This document shows positions 20,703 to 30,800 of a stretch of DNA of 64,000 bases, in pieces. Source of the DNA: Herbaspirillum sp. ST 5-3. Lineage in GTDB: Bacteria > Pseudomonadota > Gammaproteobacteria > Burkholderiales > Burkholderiaceae_D. A program made the position numbers and the translations under genes. Location of the stretch: positions 434,001-498,000 of the forward strand of contig NZ_STGI01000002.1 in assembly GCF_004804275.1 (NCBI RefSeq), in the 5' to 3' direction. Positions within the stretch are counted from its first letter, which is position 1. Every line of letters begins with the position of its first letter. The notes under the pieces are model-generated. The model made no database searches. It was given only the letters and a program-made list of their open reading frames with translations, and was not told where the DNA came from.

Positions 20703-21347
20703 TCAGTTCTTCATTGGCCCGAGCAGGCGATGCTGTACCGCGTACTGCACCATCTCCGCCAGCGAATTCATATTCATCTTGGTGAGAATGCGCGTTTTGT
20801 GCGTACTGACGGTTTTGGCGCTCAAATGGAGGAAGTCGGCGATTTCGGTGATCGACTTTCCGCTAACCAGGAGCGTGAACACTTCAAATTCCCGGTTGGA
20901 CAGCTGTTTGTGGGGCAAATCCTCATTGGCCGGCATGACATCCATCGCAAGCTGCTCGGCAACTTCGAGGCTGATATAGGGACGTCCGGAAGCCACCTTG
21001 CGGATCGCGCTGACCAGCTGCGTCCCGGCGCTTTCCTTGGTGAGGTAGCCGCGCGCGCCGGCACGAATGGCACGTACGGCGTACTGCTCTTCTTCATGCA
21101 TGGTCAGAATCAGGATCGGAAGTTTTGGCACCTCGTCCTTGATCTGGCGAATCAGTTCCACGCCACTGCGCCCGGGCATCGACAGGTCGAGCATCAAGAG
21201 ATCAAATCCGCCCTTGCGTACATGGGCGAGCGCCTCGAAGCCGTCGACGGCTTCACCGACGACTTCAATGTCATCGGCACCATCGAGAATGCGCTTCAAA
21301 CCTTCGCGCATAATAGTGTGGTCGTCAGCGATTACGATACGGATCAT
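20703..21347 (-). CDS. NarL/FixJ-type response regulator
   Basis: A 214-residue regulator: receiver domain with the acidic pair DD at 8-9, phosphorylation Asp at 54 (LLMLDLSMPG) and Lys of LTKES, then a LuxR/GerE HTH (LSNREFEVFTLLVSGKSITEIADFLHLSAKTVSTHK, given here only as landmarks). It overlaps the stop of the upstream PAS kinase by four bases (ATGA), so the two are a cognate pair by position. It closely resembles the regulator at 32373-33008. Confidence 0.93.
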   Translation of the reverse strand: MIRIVIADDHTIMREGLKRILDGADDIEVVGEAVDGFEALAHVRKGGFDLLMLDLSMPGRSGVELIRQIKDEVPKLPILILTMHEEEQYAVRAIRAGARGYLTKESAGTQLVSAIRKVASGRPYISLEVAEQLAMDVMPANEDLPHKQLSNREFEVFTLLVSGKSITEIADFLHLSAKTVSTHKTRILTKMNMNSLAEMVQYAVQHRLLGPMKN

Positions 21348-22516
21348 AGGCGTTTCGTTGGCGTATGCGGAATAGGTTCAGAGTAAAAAATCGGTTCTAT
21401 CGGAATGGTGGCGTGAATGGCGACACCGTGCGACTCAAGATTCCGGATGCTGATTGTACCGCCTAACATGAAAATCCGTTCCTGCATTGCAATCAGGCCG
21501 TAACATCCTGGTTTTCCCTCGCAGCCTGATGCCATGCCGATTCCATCATCCTGAATCATAACATCGACCTGATCGTCGCTCCGGACAAATGCGATACGGG
21601 CGTGACTGGCGTGCGCGTGGCGCTCTATGTTCGACAATCCTTCCTGAATGACGCGGAAGATCGCCGACTCGATCGGATCGCCAAGTTTTGCCATCATGCC
21701 GTGCGTTTCAACCGAGCATTTGACCTGGGTCTTTTTCTGAAAATTTTCGGCCATCCACTCGACGGCGGGCAGCAGCCCGAAGTCATCCAGCAAGGGAGGC
21801 CGCAACGCGGATGCCATGTTTTTCGTCATGGTGATCACGTTGTCGAGCAGGCCTTGCATCTGCGCCAGACGGGCGGGCAAGCCTTCGTCGGTGCTTGGCA
21901 GACTGTTCTCAAGCCAGTCGAGATCCAGTTTCAGAACGCTCAGGCGCTGGCCAATGTCATCGTATAGTTTTTTCGAGAACCGCCTTTTCTCCACTTCAGT
22001 TGCCTGCTGTGAAGAAACCGCCCATTTGCGCAGTTCGGAAGGTCTAATTGAACGCTGGCTGCCTTCGGACGAGGCTTCGGGATGCAGCCTTGAATCATGC
22101 AGGATCAGTGCGAGAAACAACTCGCCATGCACGGTAATGCGGGAAATGCTGGCGTCGAGGGACAGGTGCGCTCCGTTGGAATGCACGCCTTTCAGCTCAA
22201 GCTTGCTTCGCCGGCCGTGCATCCGTATCGCGGCCAGGCGATCCATTCGGCGCTTCTGATCGCTGCTGATACGCGGCGGCATGAGAACATCGAGTGATTG
22301 CTCCAGCAACTGCTTGGCGGGATAGCCGAACATCCGCTCCACCTTTTGATTCACCAGCACGATCTGTCGCGCCGCGTCCACAATGATGACGCCATCCATT
22401 GCGGACTGAATGATCGACAGCAATGACGGCCCGACTTTGCTGGCAGGGAATCGGGACAGCGTGGTGATGAAGTTCGGCAGCTTGCCGGTGTTGTATTCCA
22501 ATTGGATGGTCATCAC
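21344..22516 (-). CDS. PAS sensor kinase-like protein with Tyr at the phospho-acceptor position
   Basis: A 390-residue soluble protein: one PAS domain (about 35-140: SIIQSAMDGVIIVDAARQIV, ERMFGYPAKQLL), a HisKA_3 dimerisation region, and HATPase_c (N box VIQEGLSNIERHA, G1 DDGIGM, G2 YGLIAMQER). In the HisKA_3 motif the expected RELHDDLGQ reads KKLYDDIGQ; residue 185 is Tyr (TAC) where the phosphorylated His (CAC/CAT) belongs. The ATP site looks intact. Autophosphorylation on His is therefore not expected; a phosphatase or scaffold role toward the overlapping response regulator is possible. A one-base sequencing error would also explain it. Confidence 0.85.
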   Translation of the reverse strand: MMTIQLEYNTGKLPNFITTLSRFPASKVGPSLLSIIQSAMDGVIIVDAARQIVLVNQKVERMFGYPAKQLLEQSLDVLMPPRISSDQKRRMDRLAAIRMHGRRSKLELKGVHSNGAHLSLDASISRITVHGELFLALILHDSRLHPEASSEGSQRSIRPSELRKWAVSSQQATEVEKRRFSKKLYDDIGQRLSVLKLDLDWLENSLPSTDEGLPARLAQMQGLLDNVITMTKNMASALRPPLLDDFGLLPAVEWMAENFQKKTQVKCSVETHGMMAKLGDPIESAIFRVIQEGLSNIERHAHASHARIAFVRSDDQVDVMIQDDGIGMASGCEGKPGCYGLIAMQERIFMLGGTISIRNLESHGVAIHATIPIEPIFYSEPIPHTPTKRL

Positions 22517-23150
22517 AATTCTCTATTGCCAGAGCCTGTTTGACGGTTACTCGTAAGCGCCCCCGGGCGCGATTCGATCGCAAGAAGCCGCAGGCAAACC
22601 TGTCTTTGCAGACAGGTCCACGGTGCTATATCGGCAGTTGATATAAAAGGGGCGCTCATACACGTGGTTTGCCGCATTTCTTAAAAAAATATTCGCATCA
22701 TCTTCGTGCCCCGCCTGCACGAATCCGCCTGCTGTTGCAGTCGCCGGCGTTACCTTGGTGCGCTAGCCGCGAGAAGCGCCGGTGCTGTCTTGGGTGTCGA
22801 TTGAAAAATGATCGCTATTTTCGATCGTACTGGCCGCTGTAATGGTTCGCTTTGCGCTAACCGATATCCGACGGCTTTTGCCGGTTGGCATATGGCGCGA
22901 GCTCCCGCTATTGCGAATATGCACTCTTCCGGATCTGAAATTTCATATCGAAACATCGGATGGAAGTTCATGCATACCTGCCTATGACCGTCGCAAATTC
23001 AAATTAACAGACAAAATCGAAAGCAGATTGAGAAATCACAATCGGCCCCTTGCTGAAAGACAAGTGAAGGCCTTGGCTGGAGCGAGTCACTCTGTATACG
23101 CATGGCGAGCAGTGCCGATTCAAGGTCAAGCGATCAGAAAGAGCGATGCA
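22517..23150. other. Intergenic region between kinase genes, no supported gene
   Basis: About 630 bases. The plus-strand frame at 22842-23285 overlaps the kinase stop region antisense and shows no domain or ribosome site. A hairpin (ACCTGTCT-TTGC-AGACAGGT, 22598-22617) lies 80 bases before the minus-strand kinase start, perhaps in its leader. Confidence 0.45.
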
Positions 23151-24806
23151 TCAACAGGTCGGCGCAGCTTGAGCGTGGATGGGAATAACGATCTTGATCG
23201 TCGTCCCTTTTTCGTTCCCGCTCTCGATTTTCATTTCTCCGCCAAGTGCGCTCGCCCGTTCCCGCATGCCAATCAGCCCGAATGAACCAAGCTTGTGCAG
23301 GCACTCCTTCTGCAAGCCTCTTCCGTTGTCACCCACGGTCAGTGCGATGGACGTCGTGTTGCAATCGATCTGCAGCCGGACCAATGTCGCGCATGCGTGC
23401 TTGACGACATTATTGAGCGCTTCCTGCGCCATGCGAAAGAGCGCCGTCGCGACTTTCGGATCCAGCGCCGGCTCCAATCCTGAAAACTCGAGACGGCAGG
23501 TCAGCTGATGCCGTTTCTCGAAATTTCTGACCATGGCCCGCAATGCGTTGAACAGGCCAAGATCATCGACCATTTTCGGCGGAAGATCGGCGAGGATGCG
23601 CCGTACCGAGATCACCATCGTATCCACAAGGTCGTTGATACTGCCGAGATATTTGACGGCTTCGGAATCCTGGTTCGACAAATGCTGTTTGAGCGTGCAC
23701 AGGTCCAGCTTCATTGCTGCCAGCAGTTGCCCGAAATCGTCATGCATTTCATGAGCCAGCCTTCGTTGCTCTTCAACGCGCAAGGTATCGAGCGCAGTGA
23801 TCAGCTCTTGCAGTTCGCCATGCGACCGCTCCAGTTCTTCCTGCGCTTGCTTGCGCTCGGTGATATCGATGATGGCGCCTTGCAGAAAGAGTGGATTGCC
23901 ATCGTCGTCGACGATCACGCGCCCCTCATCATGAAACCAGCGCATGCTGTTGTCGCGCCTGAATATGCGATAGTCGATCAGATAACCGCTCCTGGTTTCG
24001 ACGGCGTGCCGAATTGCTTGAAGAACCCGGTCGCGGTCCGCGGGATGCAATTGCCTGATGCGCAGGTCCGGGTTGGAACACCATTGCTGCGGGCTGAAAC
24101 CGAGTAGTTCTTCAATGCGCGGGCTGACGTAAATGTTTCCGTCGGCATTATTCAGTTGCGCGATGTAAGGCATGCCAGGGAGCTGTTCGACGAATGACTG
24201 CAGCCGCGCTACAGACTTGGCACGATTCAGTTCCGCTTGTCTGCGCCCGCAGTTTCTTCGCCTGCGCTCTGTAATGTCGCGCAAGACTCCGGAAAATGTG
24301 CGCCTTTGATTGCCGTTCGACATGGACTCGATATAGTCATACAGATAGCCCATGGCATTTTCGGAAGTGGCGCAGCGCGGCTCGACGTTTCTAATGTCTT
24401 TTTCGAGGATTGATTTTTGTATTTCAGCGCGGATATGCGTTTGGTCGTCAGGGTCGATGACAGCACTTGCACATGCTTCCCCGCGTAGCGCCTTGGCATG
24501 CCTGTTAGCCTTGTTGTCGCATGGCTCCTTCTCGGATGGCTTCGAAAGAATGACAGTCTTGCAGCGCGGAAGATGTAGCGAGAGATAGTCGAACAGCCTG
24601 CGTCGGCCATCCCGGTCGGGTGCGGGATTGAGCAGGAGGAGGTCTGGCTTGAGTTCGGCCAGGCTTTGCGGAGGCACAGATTTGCTGCTCGTTACGCCGA
24701 CAAGTTCGACGACGGGAATATCGTCGAACATGCGCAACAAGCTACGCCTGACAGGGCCTGAGCTGGCCACGACGAAAACCCTGACAGTGTTTCTTGGAGC
24801 TTCCAT
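23151..24806 (-). CDS. Pseudo-receiver / PAS / HisKA_3 sensor kinase
   Basis: A 551-residue soluble kinase. Residues 1-120 look like a receiver domain that lost its chemistry: the acidic pair is replaced (VVASSGP) and the phosphorylation Asp is Asn60 (LLLLNPAP). A remnant of a PAS/PAC end (FSGVLRDITERR) follows, then a full PAS (about 205-325, with LLGFSPQQW and the PAC end IIDITERK), HisKA_3 with His355 in HEMHDDFGQ, and HATPase_c (QEALNNVVKHA, DNGRGL, FGLIGMRER). It is a paralogue of the next kinase upstream. No response regulator adjoins it. Confidence 0.9.
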   Translation of the reverse strand: MEAPRNTVRVFVVASSGPVRRSLLRMFDDIPVVELVGVTSSKSVPPQSLAELKPDLLLLNPAPDRDGRRRLFDYLSLHLPRCKTVILSKPSEKEPCDNKANRHAKALRGEACASAVIDPDDQTHIRAEIQKSILEKDIRNVEPRCATSENAMGYLYDYIESMSNGNQRRTFSGVLRDITERRRRNCGRRQAELNRAKSVARLQSFVEQLPGMPYIAQLNNADGNIYVSPRIEELLGFSPQQWCSNPDLRIRQLHPADRDRVLQAIRHAVETRSGYLIDYRIFRRDNSMRWFHDEGRVIVDDDGNPLFLQGAIIDITERKQAQEELERSHGELQELITALDTLRVEEQRRLAHEMHDDFGQLLAAMKLDLCTLKQHLSNQDSEAVKYLGSINDLVDTMVISVRRILADLPPKMVDDLGLFNALRAMVRNFEKRHQLTCRLEFSGLEPALDPKVATALFRMAQEALNNVVKHACATLVRLQIDCNTTSIALTVGDNGRGLQKECLHKLGSFGLIGMRERASALGGEMKIESGNEKGTTIKIVIPIHAQAAPTC

Positions 24807-24932
24807 AGCTGGATGCGCTGCGTTTTGCCCGGACGCGCGGTATATTCAGTCGCGCCAAGAATGGAGCATGAGTCGCATAACCGTATCAATATGGTCGCAG
24901 AAAACGGATTCGATTCCGTTGACTGTCCAAAC

Positions 24933-24948
24933 TTTGAGCTAGCTCAAA
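24933..24948. promoter_or_regulatory. FNR-type palindrome TTTGAGCTAGCTCAAA
   Basis: A perfect 16-base palindrome in the gap between two kinase genes. Its core TTGA-GCTAGC-TCAA fits a Crp/Fnr site. A CATATT that could be a -10 lies at 24893-24888 on the minus strand, putting the site centre about 60 bases before the predicted start of the 23151-24806 gene. Confidence 0.5.
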
Positions 24949-24973
24949 TCGCGAGCTTTAGCAGAAGGAATTG

Positions 24974-26713
24974 TCAGCCTGGTTCCACGGAATGGTGCGT
25001 ATCGACAGGAAGCAGGATGTGTATCTTTGTACCGTCGCCTGGTTGGCTCTCGATACGAACTTCGCCATTCAGAGTGGCGACGCGCTCACGAATTCCAATC
25101 AGACCGAATGACCCGTTTTTCCGCTGCGCACTCGGCGTCATGCCTTTCCCGTTGTCCGCAATGCGCAGCCCGACACTTTCGTTTTCCACTTCAATGCTCA
25201 CCGCGACCTGTGTCGCTTCGGCATGCTTCGCAACGTTATTGAGCGCCTCCTGGACCATTCGATATAGCGCCGTCGCAATCCTTTGCTCTATAACGAGCTC
25301 CTGCTCGGGCAGATCGAGGAGGCAGCCAATCTTGTATCGTTTCTGGAAGTTGGATGTCAGCAATCGAATGGCGTTGATCAGTCCGAGATCCTCGAGGATC
25401 TTGGGAGGCAGGTCCGAAATGATGCGACGTACCGAGGTAACCATTGTATTGACCAGATCGTTGATGCCCTCCAGTCTCTGAATTACCTTGGCATTGTTTT
25501 GCGGCAGGTATTGCTGCAAGTCCGACAGATCCATCTTCATTGCAGCCAGCAATTGACCCAGGTCGTCATGCATTTCCCTCGCCAATCGCTTTTGCTCTTC
25601 TTCTCTCAAGTCATCAAGGACGGAAACCAGTTTTTTCAGTTCGTAATGAGAGCGCTCCAGGTCCTGTTGCGCCAGCTTGCGTTCGGTGATGTCGAACATG
25701 ACGCCTTGCAGAAACAAAGGCTCTCCGTCGGAATCCGCCACAATGCGCGCTTCATCATGAAACCAGTGCAGGGAGCCATCCTTTGCATAAATGCGATAGT
25801 CGATGCTCAGCGGCTCCCGGCTTGCAATCTGTGCAGCCAGCGTTGAAAGGACATCGTCTCTATCGTCTTCGTGCAACTGGCGCATGCGTAACTCGGGGTC
25901 CGCACACCATTCCTCGGGCGTGAAGCCGAGAAGACGCTCGATCCGATCGCTGATGTAGACGTTGGCGCCGCGTTCATCAAGACTGCTGATGTACTGCATG
26001 CCTCCCAGTTGCTCGATAAAGGTTTTATATCTTGCCGTGGATTCCAGCCGCTCGTATTCAATCAGTTTGCGTTCGGTTATATCGAATGCCTGGCCGAGGA
26101 AGATCTTTTCACCATCCGCCGTGGATGCGAACTCAAGGAAGTCGTAGATGTGTTTGATCGTGCCGTCCGAGGAGAGAATGCGGTATTCGGACACCGTGCT
26201 TTCGGCATCGCGCAGGGCCTTGCGCACAAGCGTCCTGACATTGGCACGATCTTCCGGATGCACGTAGCTGTCGATATACTCTTCCGTCGATAACGATCCG
26301 CATGCAGGGTCCCGACCGACTATCCGAAACATTTCCCGGGACCATTGAGTGGATTCATGGGCAGTGTTCATGACCACATGGATCTCATAGGTGCCGAATT
26401 GCGCGATAACCTGCGCACGGTCATACCAGGCGGCGCTCACGCGATGGGATACGGCCGAAGCCTTGATTGAGCCGGACAATCGCCTGTGCCGGGCGGCGCG
26501 CACAAGGCAAGACAATGCGATGCCGAGGACCACTCCCGCCGCGAGCGCAATCTGCAAGTCGACAGAGCTTCGCTTGTCTTCGTTCTGTCGGCCAAACGCG
26601 AAATAAGCGAGCGTCATGGCGATGATCACGATCAGAGCGGTAGCGCCGCACGCCAGGACGGCATTCATTCTCGATCGGGGCAAAGCAGGAGTCGGGAGCC
26701 GCGTTTGTCTCAT
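24974..26713 (-). CDS. Membrane-bound double-PAS HisKA_3 sensor kinase
   Basis: A 579-residue kinase with two N-terminal membrane spans (about 16-41 and 53-74) joined by a very short loop, so it senses through the membrane or cytoplasm. Two PAS/PAC units follow (about 95-215 and 220-345), then HisKA_3 with His382 in REMHDDLGQLLAAMK and HATPase_c (QEALNNVAKHAEA, DNGKGM, FGLIGIRER). The ATG at 26713 is chosen because AAGGA is five bases upstream; seven more codons are possible. It shares long stretches with the kinase at 23151-24806, evidence of tandem duplication. Confidence 0.92.
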   Translation of the reverse strand: MRQTRLPTPALPRSRMNAVLACGATALIVIIAMTLAYFAFGRQNEDKRSSVDLQIALAAGVVLGIALSCLVRAARHRRLSGSIKASAVSHRVSAAWYDRAQVIAQFGTYEIHVVMNTAHESTQWSREMFRIVGRDPACGSLSTEEYIDSYVHPEDRANVRTLVRKALRDAESTVSEYRILSSDGTIKHIYDFLEFASTADGEKIFLGQAFDITERKLIEYERLESTARYKTFIEQLGGMQYISSLDERGANVYISDRIERLLGFTPEEWCADPELRMRQLHEDDRDDVLSTLAAQIASREPLSIDYRIYAKDGSLHWFHDEARIVADSDGEPLFLQGVMFDITERKLAQQDLERSHYELKKLVSVLDDLREEEQKRLAREMHDDLGQLLAAMKMDLSDLQQYLPQNNAKVIQRLEGINDLVNTMVTSVRRIISDLPPKILEDLGLINAIRLLTSNFQKRYKIGCLLDLPEQELVIEQRIATALYRMVQEALNNVAKHAEATQVAVSIEVENESVGLRIADNGKGMTPSAQRKNGSFGLIGIRERVATLNGEVRIESQPGDGTKIHILLPVDTHHSVEPG

Positions 26714-27123
26714 AAAGTCCTTCCCCCTACGCAAGAGCGCCGATCGGCGCTGAACGAATTCATTATTAGGTAGCTTCGCTTGGTAAGCGGCAAGCTATCG
26801 CGGCGCTGTTTTGTTGCACTGCGATGGATAGATAATATTGAATATCAGACAACGTGGCAAGTGGGAAGGCGCGGCAAGCAATGCACGGCACATGGGACGA
26901 TTTCCCTATGAAAACAGCCCCATGGAATCCTTGTCTTGAGCGAGTAGAGTGCAGGGGCAGGCTTTGCATGGAACCATTGGGGCTGATGCCTGCCGTTTAC
27001 AATCCATTTACAATCCATTCCTTTCAATCAGGCACGAGGCGGTCTTGCCGGAGATTCTGAAAAGAATGGCCGCCTGATCGACTACCGTCGGAAGCGACAC
27101 TATCATTGCGGATCACAACATCT
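26714..27123. other. Divergent intergenic region with 11-base tandem repeat
   Basis: About 410 bases between the kinase and the DUF2721 gene. TTTACAATCCA is repeated head to tail at 26996-27006 and 27007-27017, 107 bases before the DUF2721 ATG. The one-helical-turn spacing suits a regulator but nothing more can be said. Confidence 0.45.
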
Positions 27124-27591
27124 ATGGACATTCAGCTCGGCGACATCAGCCATATCATTCAGCTTGCCATCGCACCGGTCTTTCTCCTGACCGGTGTAGG
27201 CACAAACCTGACCGTGCTGACCAACCGGCTTGCCAGGATCATCGACCGTTCGCGGATACTGGAAGATCGTATCGCGGCTGCGAATGACGTCGATCATTCA
27301 GACGCTTATGAAGAGCTTGCCACGCTCTACCGACGAGCGCATCTGATCAATCGCGCCATCACACTCAGCACCTCCTGCGCGCTATTGGTCTGCATCGTCA
27401 TTGCTGCACTGTTCATTGGCGATGCGCTGAATCTGGAGCTCGCAAAATTCATTGCGCTGTGTTTTGTCCTCGGCATGTTTTCACTGATTGGCGGTTTCGT
27501 TTGCCTGCTGCGCGAAATCTTCGTTGCGACAAGAAACCTTTCGATGCGCAACATCGTGGCGCCTCCGCGAAAGGGCGCGTCGGCCGAATAA
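27124..27591 (+). CDS. DUF2721 membrane protein
   Basis: A 155-residue protein with three hydrophobic helices: near the N-terminus (IIQLAIAPVFLLTGVGTNLTVL), and two in the second half (TLSTSCALLVCIVIAALFIG, FIALCFVLGMFSLIGGFVCL), separated by a polar helix with RLARIIDRSR. This arrangement and the N-terminal AP-F-LL-G pattern fit DUF2721, a family without known function. The ATG at 27124 is used; an upstream TTG adds six residues. No strong ribosome site. Confidence 0.82.
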   Translation: MDIQLGDISHIIQLAIAPVFLLTGVGTNLTVLTNRLARIIDRSRILEDRIAAANDVDHSDAYEELATLYRRAHLINRAITLSTSCALLVCIVIAALFIGDALNLELAKFIALCFVLGMFSLIGGFVCLLREIFVATRNLSMRNIVAPPRKGASAE

Positions 27592-27824
27592 GGCACTCAT
27601 GCGAGCCGGCGCGAGTGCTTATGCGCGAACTTGTCGCGCTTTCGAGCCCGCCAGGGTGTGACGGAAAAGCGACCGGTGCTGTTGTTTTCGTCGACGTGCC
27701 GATGAAGGTCTGTATCAATTGCGATATGCTCTCAGTCAACAGATTTTGTGATCAGGCTGGCCAGTGAAGCTATTCACTGGCCACTCAATTTGCAACGTGG
27801 CGCCTCCGAAATAAGGTCTCCTGA

Positions 27825-30800
27825 ATGAGTGGAAGTCCGTTCCGTGTCTTGCCTGGCGCCGCTGCGCTATTGCTGGGAGGAGGCGTGCTGATTGGGGAAA
27901 GGCTATTCTCTGACTGGCTCGATCGGCATGCTGCCGCGCTTTCCTACACTGGACTGAACGCGGCCGTGTGTTTTGTGCTGGCCGGTGTCGCGTTATTGAG
28001 TGCCGGCCAGGGGCGGCGGAGTACAAGGACGCTGCAGGCGACTCTGGGCGCCGTCATCTTGCTGCTTGCGCTTGCAGCGTTGATCCAGTGGGCCGTTGCT
28101 TACTATCCGTCGGACGCTGCGTGGCGCTATCTCCTCAACATTCAGACGGAGGGGCGGGGGCGCGTTTGGCCTGGTGTGATGGGCGTGGCGACTGCCGCGG
28201 CATTTCTGATGTGCGGGATGACGCTGATCATTCTCGCGACGGTTACTGGTGTCGCATCAGGCATTCTTGCACAATGCCTGACGGCCGGGATGATCGGCGT
28301 GGCGCTCGTTGGCATGTTCAGCGGCGTGCTAGGGAACATTCTGTTCTATCACCAGGGGGCGGGACATACTCTGATCAATTTGCCGAGCGCTGCCGGGCTC
28401 GCCGTGCTGGGCGTGGGACTACTATTCTGGCTGTCGGATACCGAGTGGTACCGTTCGTTCTACCGTGATCGGGAAGATATCAAGATTTTCGCAACGGGCA
28501 TTGCGCTGTTTGCGTTGATCGCCTTGATCACCGGATTGACTGTGATCGCGATCATCGGGCGCTACGCGATGAACAGTTTTCAGGATTCTTTGCTGGCGTC
28601 GTTCAAGTCCAATGTCGAGCTGTTCCAGTCCTCCCTGGAGACGGCGGTGGACCGCAGCACCGAACTGGTCGCGATGTCGAGACTATCGCGTCTGGTGAAG
28701 GAAAAAGCTCCGGCAGCGACGCTCCGAAGCGAGATCGATCGCATCTTGAAGGTGGCCGGGGAGATGGACATCAATGCGCTGCGTGTAGTGGGGGCGCATG
28801 AAAATCTTCTCGCGGCCCGCAATGACGAAGCCTATTCGGGGGAATTCAGCACGCAGCTTGTGTCGTCTGTGCCGGCCGCGCTGTATTGGCGCGATGGATG
28901 GCGCGTGCGGATCCGCATCCCACTCATGGATGACGACAGGGAAGTCGGATCGGCGATTGTCGTCGTCGGCCTGCGCCACTTCGACAAGCAATTCGAACGG
29001 ATGAATCAGCTTGGCCGTTCAGGTGAAGGCAGGGTGTGCACCGCGGAAGTCGAATGGATGCGCTGTTTCCCCTCGCGTTTTTCCCGTGACGTGACCAGTT
29101 ATCCGACAGACCTGATGCCGTCGCGCAGCCGGAGTACCGCGATGGCGCTTGCCCTCGCCGGCGAGAATGGCGTTGCCGGTGTTTCCGACTTTCGCGGCAA
29201 CGACGTCATTGCTGCCTATGGTCAAGTCAACCGCATGGGCCTGGGCTTGGTCCAGAAGATTGACACGGACGAGTTTTATGAACCGCTGCGGCATCAGCTA
29301 TGGCTTGCCTTGCTCGGCTTGATGGTGCTGATACTGGCGGGTGCCGGCGTGCTGTACTGGCGTACCAGACCGCTGGTCAAGGGCCTGCTGCACACGAGGG
29401 CGCGCCTGGATGCGATTCTCAACAACGTACCGGCGGGCGTGGTGATTGCCGATGACCGGGGTCTGATTGAATCGGCCAACCGGACTGCCGAGCAGATGTT
29501 CGGATTCGATTCCGGCAGACTGGCCGGCAAGCATGTCGGTGAGTTGCTCCAGTCCGGCACCGACGGCATTCTGCTGCTCACCCCCGGCGTGCAAGTGCTC
29601 GACGGACGTCGCAAGGAGGGGGATTCGTTTCCTTCTGAAGTGATTGCCAGCGAATTCCTGCTGGGCAGGGCGCGGCGGCAAATTGCGATCGTTCTCGATA
29701 TTACCGAGCGTCACAAGATGAGCCTGATGCTGAAGAAGTGGGCGGACATGTTCGAGAGTGTGGATTGGGGCGTCGTCGTCGGGGATGCCGAGGGCAAGCT
29801 CCTGGGCCAGATGAACCCGGCATTCGCTCGCATGCACGGCTATACCGTCGAGGAACTGACAGGGCGTGCCATTGCGGAGGTCTTTGCGCATGAGGAACGC
29901 GCTACCCTTGCCGACCGTATCCGCGAGGGCAACGAAAAGGGGCGGCATTCCTTCGAGTCCATGCATCTTCGCAAGGATGGCTCCACCTTCCCGGTATGGA
30001 TCGATGTCACCGCGGTCAAGGATGAGCAGGGGCGCGTGCTGTATCGCGCGGTCAACGTGCTCGATATCAGTGAGCGCAAACGCATGGAGCAGCAGCTTCG
30101 CCAGAGTGAGCATTTGTTGCGCAAGGTGCTCGATTCCTTGCCGGTGGGGGTGTGGGTTGTCGATGCGGACGGCAAAGTCGTGATGACGAACCCGGCGGCA
30201 GGGCTCATTTGCGACAGGAGTGCGCCGGGGGCAGTGAATGCCGACAGTGAATGCAAGGGTTGGGAGCCCGAAACGGGGGCGCCGCGCACACCTTGCGACT
30301 GGAGCATTGCGCGCGCGTTGCACGATGGCGAAACCACGTTGAATGCGACCATCGAAGTCGAATGCGCTGGCGGCTACCGCAAGATCCTCAGCAGCTCGGC
30401 GGTGCCGTTGCTGGACGAGCGAGGCAGGATAAGCGGCGCCGTGGCGGTCAACCATGACATTACGCGAGAACGTAGTGCAACGGAGGCGCTGCGGAAGAGC
30501 GAGGCCAGCCTTGCCAATGCGCAGCGCATCGCCCAGCTGGGAAACTGGGACAGCGAATTTGCATCGGGGGAGTTGTATTGCTCGGACGAGGTGTTCAGGA
30601 TCTTCGGTTTGGCGCCTCGGCAAGACAAGCCGCGGCTTCGCGCATACCTGGCGCGCGTGCGTCGGGATGACAAGAACAAGGTGGTGACGGCCATCCGCGA
30701 TGCGCTTAACGGCAGCGCCCGGCTGGATATCACCTTCCATCTTGCCTTGCCGGATGGCGCGGAGAAAACGGTACAGGCGCAGGCGGATGTGGTGTTCGAC

